Assembly (NCBI GenBank): GCA_030640725.1
Contig: DAOWIV010000077.1
Span: forward strand, 1 to 9,117
DNA: 9,117 bases
Origin: Methanosarcinales archaeon
GTDB lineage: Archaea > Halobacteriota > Methanosarcinia > Methanosarcinales > Methanogasteraceae
Reading direction: 5' to 3'
Part shown: positions 5,849 to 9,117 of the stretch, one piece after another
How positions within the stretch are numbered: the first letter of the stretch is position 1
Layout: every line of letters begins with the position of its first letter
Notes under the pieces: generated by a model
Database searches by the model: none
Seen by the model: the letters and a program-made list of their open reading frames with translations, nothing else
What the model was told of the DNA's origin: nothing
Made by a program: the position numbers and the translations under genes

Positions 5849-7216
5849 CTATTCGGATTTCATGTACTCTCGCAGGAGAACTGTGGCATAGCAACCTTTC
5901 GGCAGGAAAAACTCAGAAGCCACACACAACTCACCACCCACCTCACTACCTACCTCACCACCTACTTCGCCGCCCACCTTACCATCAACCACATCGAAAA
6001 CAGGATCTGCATCGATCACGATCGCCCGGTGTCCACCTCTCGAAGCAAGCTCTGGCATTCCGGTGATCTCAAAACTGCTGGTCAATTCATGGATATCGAT
6101 TCCGAGGTCGGAGATTACGGTCTGTTCGATCTCGCTTGTGAGTTTTGATGCTGATCCGATCAGGGAATGAGTCACCCACGCACGTCTCCGGCGGATAAGG
6201 TTGTTGATACCATCGATGGTTGCCGGTGTCACGATCTCGGTCTTTGAAGCATCTGGCAAGCCATTTTTGCCTCTGAAGCATACAACATCGCCTTCCATCG
6301 CCTTATTCAATGGGATCCCTTCTTTTATGCGATAACTCAGGATTTTATTGAATATAAACGACTGATGTGCGTGTACAAACATCTTTGTGAGATTTTTTGG
6401 AAGCGTTCGGAACGCACCGGTATAATCATCAGGATACTTGACCAGATGGTTCAGCATCGCACGTTCGTAACGCAGACGATCCGGAAAACTGATCAATGCA
6501 GCTTTAAAATCATAAGCATCCCCTGCACTCCACGCATCCCAGAGACACCTGCGAATTTCGAATGATCGCTCACCCGGAAACGGTTTTGCGATATATGCCA
6601 TAGCAGCACCCTCAAAATCGCCTGAAACGATCAGTCTGCCGACCTCGTGCGTGATCGGGCGGATCGTCCCGAACCGCTGCGTGCCATAGAAATTCGGCAT
6701 GCCTCCTGCGATCTTAAGTTCGCTGGATATGTCCTCGAGGCGTTTTACCACTTCGTCCCTGCCGCCGCATCTTTCATCGATGTCTCGTATGACAATCCTG
6801 AATTTGTTGCCCTGAAGGTCGCCAAGACTTATTTTTTTGTTTGACCGCCCGATAATCTCAAGCTCGACATCCGGTATGTGAACACCCGAAATTTCTGCCT
6901 CTATGATGTGGTCCGGGTCCCAGATACCAATTCTCTGGACGGTGACTGCTCGTTTGTCTTTGGTGCCAGCCCATCCGAACCGGGTTCTGCTGACCCTGAA
7001 ACGCCGTGACAGATCCCTGATCAGGTGATTGGTGTCCCAGTTCTTTTTTGTGAGCTTTACGATGAGATACTGCCCGCTTGCGCTTTCTCGCAGGTTCTGG
7101 TCCCAGACCTCAGTGACATGGAAGTCCTCTGCATCCGAGCGGATCGTGCCGCTGATTCCGCTTGTTTTTGTGAGGTATGTATCGATTCCGAGGGGGGTTT
7201 CAATTGATGTTATTAT
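5849..7216 (-). CDS. truD: tRNA pseudouridine-13 synthase TruD, apparently with a non-canonical start codon
   Basis: TruD converts uridine 13 of tRNA to pseudouridine. The frame is open from 7249 to 5849 and shows the whole family: IETPLGIDTYLTKTSGISG at the N-terminus, the catalytic loop GWAGTKDKRAVTVQ (Asp87, counted from 7216), NFYGTQRFG at 175-183, LRYERAMLNHL, AHQSFIFNKILSYRI, and the end LPKGCYATVLLREYMKSE. About 455 residues is near the archaeal length. No ATG, GTG or TTG occurs in frame before the GTG at 6751, which would remove the first 155 residues including the catalytic Asp and so cannot be the start. AAAAGGAG lies six bases before ATA at 7216 and nine before ATA at 7213, so ATA is the best-placed start; ATT at 7204, overlapping the pcc1 stop, is another choice. 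A glycine/valine/glutamate repeat at residues 412-430 is unusual. The gene overlaps the end of pcc1 and is probably coupled to it. Confidence 0.9.
   Translation of the reverse strand: MITSIETPLGIDTYLTKTSGISGTIRSDAEDFHVTEVWDQNLRESASGQYLIVKLTKKNWDTNHLIRDLSRRFRVSRTRFGWAGTKDKRAVTVQRIGIWDPDHIIEAEISGVHIPDVELEIIGRSNKKISLGDLQGNKFRIVIRDIDERCGGRDEVVKRLEDISSELKIAGGMPNFYGTQRFGTIRPITHEVGRLIVSGDFEGAAMAYIAKPFPGERSFEIRRCLWDAWSAGDAYDFKAALISFPDRLRYERAMLNHLVKYPDDYTGAFRTLPKNLTKMFVHAHQSFIFNKILSYRIKEGIPLNKAMEGDVVCFRGKNGLPDASKTEIVTPATIDGINNLIRRRRAWVTHSLIGSASKLTSEIEQTVISDLGIDIHELTSSFEITGMPELASRGGHRAIVIDADPVFDVVDGKVGGEVGGEVGSEVGGELCVASEFFLPKGCYATVLLREYMKSE
5927..5983 (-). repeat. 12-base tandem repeat in truD encoding Gly-Gly-Glu-Val
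   Basis: About four imperfect copies of a 12-base unit encode GKVGGEVGGEVGSEVGGEL near the C-terminus of TruD. The frame is kept, and the conserved C-terminal strand motif follows at once, so the repeat probably lengthens a surface loop between strands. Confidence 0.75.
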
Positions 7217-7484
7217 TACTCGCTCCTTTTGATTGACTGCAATCAGCAGCTACCGGCGCCTGCACGGTGGCAGCCAGCTCACACGCAATCTTCACATTCA
7301 TCAGCAGGTCGTCAACCGTGCTTATCAGCGTTCCGAGCCTCGGCGCCGACATCTCAACGACCAGCGACGCACCTGTGCTACGCATCGTCATATTCCGCAG
7401 ATTGTCCGGAGCAAGCGCATCCTCGATCACCGATGCATCCGGGCATCCGATGGTGATAACTCCCTGATATTTGCCGTTCACCAC
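7200..7484 (-). CDS. pcc1: KEOPS complex subunit Pcc1
   Basis: Pcc1 is the dimerisation subunit of KEOPS (Kae1, Bud32, Cgi121, Pcc1), which makes the N6-threonylcarbamoyl group on A37 of tRNAs that read ANN codons. The 94-residue protein has the small Pcc1 fold pattern: a first strand GVITIGC, helix SVIEDALAPDNL, strands TMRSTGASLVVEMSA, and the C-terminal helix LGTLISTVDDLLMNVKIACE, which closely resembles archaeal Pcc1 proteins. It starts with GTG at 7484, overlapping the end of carS by 7 bases, with AAAGGATG just before it (a GTG follows immediately at 7481). The tail SQSKGASNNNIN is dispensable-looking; its codons AAAGGAGCGAGT double as the ribosome binding site of truD. Other KEOPS genes are not in the window. 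The family call rests on recognised motif similarity only. Confidence 0.85.
   Translation of the reverse strand: MVNGKYQGVITIGCPDASVIEDALAPDNLRNMTMRSTGASLVVEMSAPRLGTLISTVDDLLMNVKIACELAATVQAPVAADCSQSKGASNNNIN
7223..7231 (-). promoter_or_regulatory. Strong ribosome binding site for truD inside pcc1
   Basis: CAAAAGGAG on the minus strand includes AAAGGAG, close to the ideal complement of the 16S rRNA 3' end. It stands six and nine bases from the two ATA codons at 7216 and 7213. It indicates that truD translation begins here despite the lack of a canonical start codon. Confidence 0.65.
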
Positions 7485-8005
7485 GGCACATCCTTTGTTC
7501 CGAGTTTATATCCGATTATGTTGGTGATTCTGTGCATAATCGGAGTAATAATGAGTATGGTTATCACAATCCAGATAGTAAAATTCGAGACGAACCATTC
7601 TCGCTCAATGAGGAATGTCAGTAACCATGCGCCCGCTACAAAGTCGAGCTGGTCTGCGATCGGGAACGACGCCCCGCGCTCAAGTCCGATTCTCCGTTTT
7701 ACAAAGCTCATTCCGAGATCTCCAAGCAACGATCCGATCGAGAGGCAGAAGATGGCTTTCAGGGTGAACAATGGGAAAAACGAATAATGCGGTACAGTCC
7801 ACATCTGGATCAACCCGATTGCGATACCTGCTGCACTCCCTGCAAAGAAACCGATGTAGGTCTTCCCGTCGCCGAGTATTCGCCTTCCATCGGCGAAGTT
7901 CCTGCCGAAATCGATGGGGGGACCGCGCCCGAAGAACGCTGCGCACGGGTTTGGCAGGTATGCGGGCAGCATCAGCCAGAAGGCGATAATGAGCGTGTCA
8001 AACAC
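7478..8005 (-). CDS. carS: CDP-archaeol synthase (CDP-2,3-bis-O-geranylgeranyl-sn-glycerol synthase)
   Basis: CarS is an integral membrane enzyme that activates digeranylgeranylglyceryl phosphate with CTP, the step before head groups are attached in archaeal phospholipid synthesis. The 175 residues show the family (DUF46) motifs: LPAYLPNPCAAFFGRG at 13-28, then PIDFGRNFADGRRILGDGKT to residue 49, and GDLGMSFVKRRIGLERGASF with PIADQLDF at 95-122. Several hydrophobic helices are visible: residues 1-18, 50-68, 79-98, about 120-133 and 143-160. The only canonical start after the upstream in-frame stop is GTG at 8005. No ribosome binding site precedes it, but a TATA-like ATTAATA lies about 29 bases upstream, so a leaderless or nearly leaderless mRNA is likely. 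Its end overlaps pcc1 by 7 bases. It is diagnostic of an archaeon. Confidence 0.94.
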   Translation of the reverse strand: MFDTLIIAFWLMLPAYLPNPCAAFFGRGPPIDFGRNFADGRRILGDGKTYIGFFAGSAAGIAIGLIQMWTVPHYSFFPLFTLKAIFCLSIGSLLGDLGMSFVKRRIGLERGASFPIADQLDFVAGAWLLTFLIEREWFVSNFTIWIVITILIITPIMHRITNIIGYKLGTKDVPW

Positions 8006-8030
8006 GATGGTGGTGTTGGTTGCAGGCTCA

Positions 8031-8037
8031 TATTAAT
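8031..8037 (-). promoter_or_regulatory. TATA-like element of the carS-pcc1-truD operon
   Basis: ATTAATA on the minus strand in the 70-base gap between the VWA gene and carS. A start about 26 bases downstream would fall at or just before the GTG at 8005, which fits the absence of a ribosome binding site for carS. Confidence 0.4.
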
Positions 8038-8075
8038 GATCCGGTTCTCGCTATTCTGCTACTGCCTGTGGCAGA

Positions 8076-9117
8076 TCACCCTTTCCGCATCCTCTTGATC
8101 TCCCGCAGCCTTCGTACCGCCACCTCCCCCAGAAAGATCACCATCGCCGCAAGCAGAAACGGCAGTCGCTTCTCCTCTGGCTCCTCCACCGTGCGCGTTG
8201 AGCGCTCTTTCAGGTGCGCAATCAGCGGCTCAATCTCATCCTCGGCATAAACCCCAGCCCCACCGCCAAACATCTCTATCGTGCTCTTCAGATCTTCTGA
8301 GAACCCGACGTCCCTGAATTCCTCAGGATAGTTCACAGCGATCACGTATCCGGAAATATCCATAAATCCCTGCGAATCAGCCGTGATCGATGCCTGATAT
8401 TGGTCTTCATCGACCTGCGAGAGTTCAAGTTTCGTTCCATCGAGAGTTATGCTTGGAACTGTCTCTGATCTAATATTGATGATCGCATCGTCGCCAAGAT
8501 ATATATCGTCGGCAGATATCACAATATCGTCGTTTCTTCTCGGATCTCCGACCGCCCAGTTGACCATCCTCGATATCAGGAGCGCATTCTCGCCGCTATA
8601 AAGCGTGCCAGACCACCCCGTGCCGTCATCGGTGCTGAGCGCGACCACATGCCCCATGCCAAACCGCCATGCAGTCACAATCGGCTTTCCAGCCCCGGTC
8701 GTGACAAGCGTCTGCGCACCGGTCTTCGGGGTGACCTTGTTGTAGCCGGTGAGCGAGCCTGACAGTTCGAGATTCTCGCTGATAAAATGATTCGGGTTCA
8801 GGACGATGACCGAAAAATCACCTTTTGCCGTATCATCCGGCTCTTCCGGCTTCTCTCCAAATATAACGTTCAGCCGCTCGGATTCTGCCGGTCTGTAGTA
8901 GATTCCTCCGCCTGCTGATGCCAGTGACCGCATAAAATCCTCGTCTGTTGTCTCGCCAACGCCGACCGCGTAGGTGGTGACGCCAGCACCAACCATGCTT
9001 CTGGCAAGACCAAGACACGCGTCTTTGTTGCTTGTCTGCCCGTCAGAGATGACGATCACGCTCTTTGCACCCGCATACCCATCGAGCATTGCAGAAGCGG
9101 CATTCTGTGCCACATCC
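8076..9117 (-). CDS. VWA-domain membrane protein, C-terminal part (5' end outside window)
   Basis: The frame is open through the right edge of the window, so the GTG at 9113 is an internal valine codon and not a start. The visible 346 residues begin in the second half of a von Willebrand factor A domain: SVIVISDGQTSN carries the SDG segment near the metal-binding site, followed by GVTTYAVGVGETTDEDFMRSL. Then comes a region resembling the class I glutamine-amidotransferase-like part of BatA-type proteins (KPIVTAWRFGMGHVVALSTD and WSGTLYSGENALLISRMVNW). A beta-rich stretch and one C-terminal membrane helix (LPFLLAAMVIFLGEVAV, about residues 318-334) follow, with a basic cytoplasmic end RRLREIKRMRKG. 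Most of the protein is therefore probably outside the cell or membrane-tethered. No amidotransferase catalytic triad can be pointed to. Such proteins are widespread in archaea; their role is not established. Confidence 0.85.
   Translation of the reverse strand, partial: DVAQNAASAMLDGYAGAKSVIVISDGQTSNKDACLGLARSMVGAGVTTYAVGVGETTDEDFMRSLASAGGGIYYRPAESERLNVIFGEKPEEPDDTAKGDFSVIVLNPNHFISENLELSGSLTGYNKVTPKTGAQTLVTTGAGKPIVTAWRFGMGHVVALSTDDGTGWSGTLYSGENALLISRMVNWAVGDPRRNDDIVISADDIYLGDDAIINIRSETVPSITLDGTKLELSQVDEDQYQASITADSQGFMDISGYVIAVNYPEEFRDVGFSEDLKSTIEMFGGGAGVYAEDEIEPLIAHLKERSTRTVEEPEEKRLPFLLAAMVIFLGEVAVRRLREIKRMRKG

Noticed and set aside
5849..6751. TruD starting at GTG 6751
   Set aside because: It would lack the first 155 residues including the catalytic Asp in TKDKRA, while the same frame upstream encodes exactly those residues.
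7233..7787. 184-residue plus-strand frame opposite pcc1 and carS
   Set aside because: It is antisense to two recognised genes, with irregular composition, many Arg/Ser/His residues and no domain.
8062..8074. CTGCC-TGT-GGCAG hairpin after the VWA gene as a terminator
   Set aside because: It is only 5 bp and no T-run follows on the minus strand.

Overview
The window is archaeal, most likely from a methanogen-related euryarchaeote (the Methanomicrobia, Syntrophoarchaeia and ANME lineages are my best guess; the exact group is inferred). The signs are an archaeal-type L1-L10-L12 ribosomal stalk operon whose L10 and L12 share the acidic tail ending in GLG-x-LFG, an archaeal lipid enzyme (CarS, CDP-archaeol synthase), a KEOPS Pcc1 subunit, an archaeal-length TruD, an M42 (TET-type) aminopeptidase, GGTG/GAGGTGA ribosome binding sites and TATA-box promoters.

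Plus strand, left to right. The 3' end of a tetratricopeptide-repeat gene (1-336) has a one-base frameshift near 180. Next are trpA (376-1179) and the ribosomal cluster rpl1 (1286-1924), rpl10 (1931-2989) and rpl12 (3040-3366), followed 8 bases later by an M42 peptidase gene (3375-4427). A 309-base gap (4428-4736) holds two inverted repeats, a candidate terminator and a doubtful, possibly broken small membrane-peptide frame on the minus strand. A class II tRNA-Leu(CAA) gene (4737-4819) lies directly in front of a radical SAM gene with a four-cysteine twitch/SPASM-like tail (4846-5814). The two are probably transcribed together.

Minus strand, right to left. The 3' part of a von Willebrand A-domain membrane protein (9117-8076) is followed by carS (8005-7478), pcc1 (7484-7200) and truD (about 7216-5849). 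The last three overlap or nearly overlap and look like one operon for archaeal lipid synthesis and tRNA modification. truD converges on the radical SAM gene.

The main anomalies are these: truD is intact over all its motifs but has no ATG, GTG or TTG at its beginning, with a strong ribosome binding site in front of ATA codons; the TPR gene has a single-base frameshift; and nested inverted repeats sit upstream of the tRNA. I see no CRISPR array, insertion sequence, defence system or clearly new multi-gene system. This is largely a housekeeping region with several local oddities.
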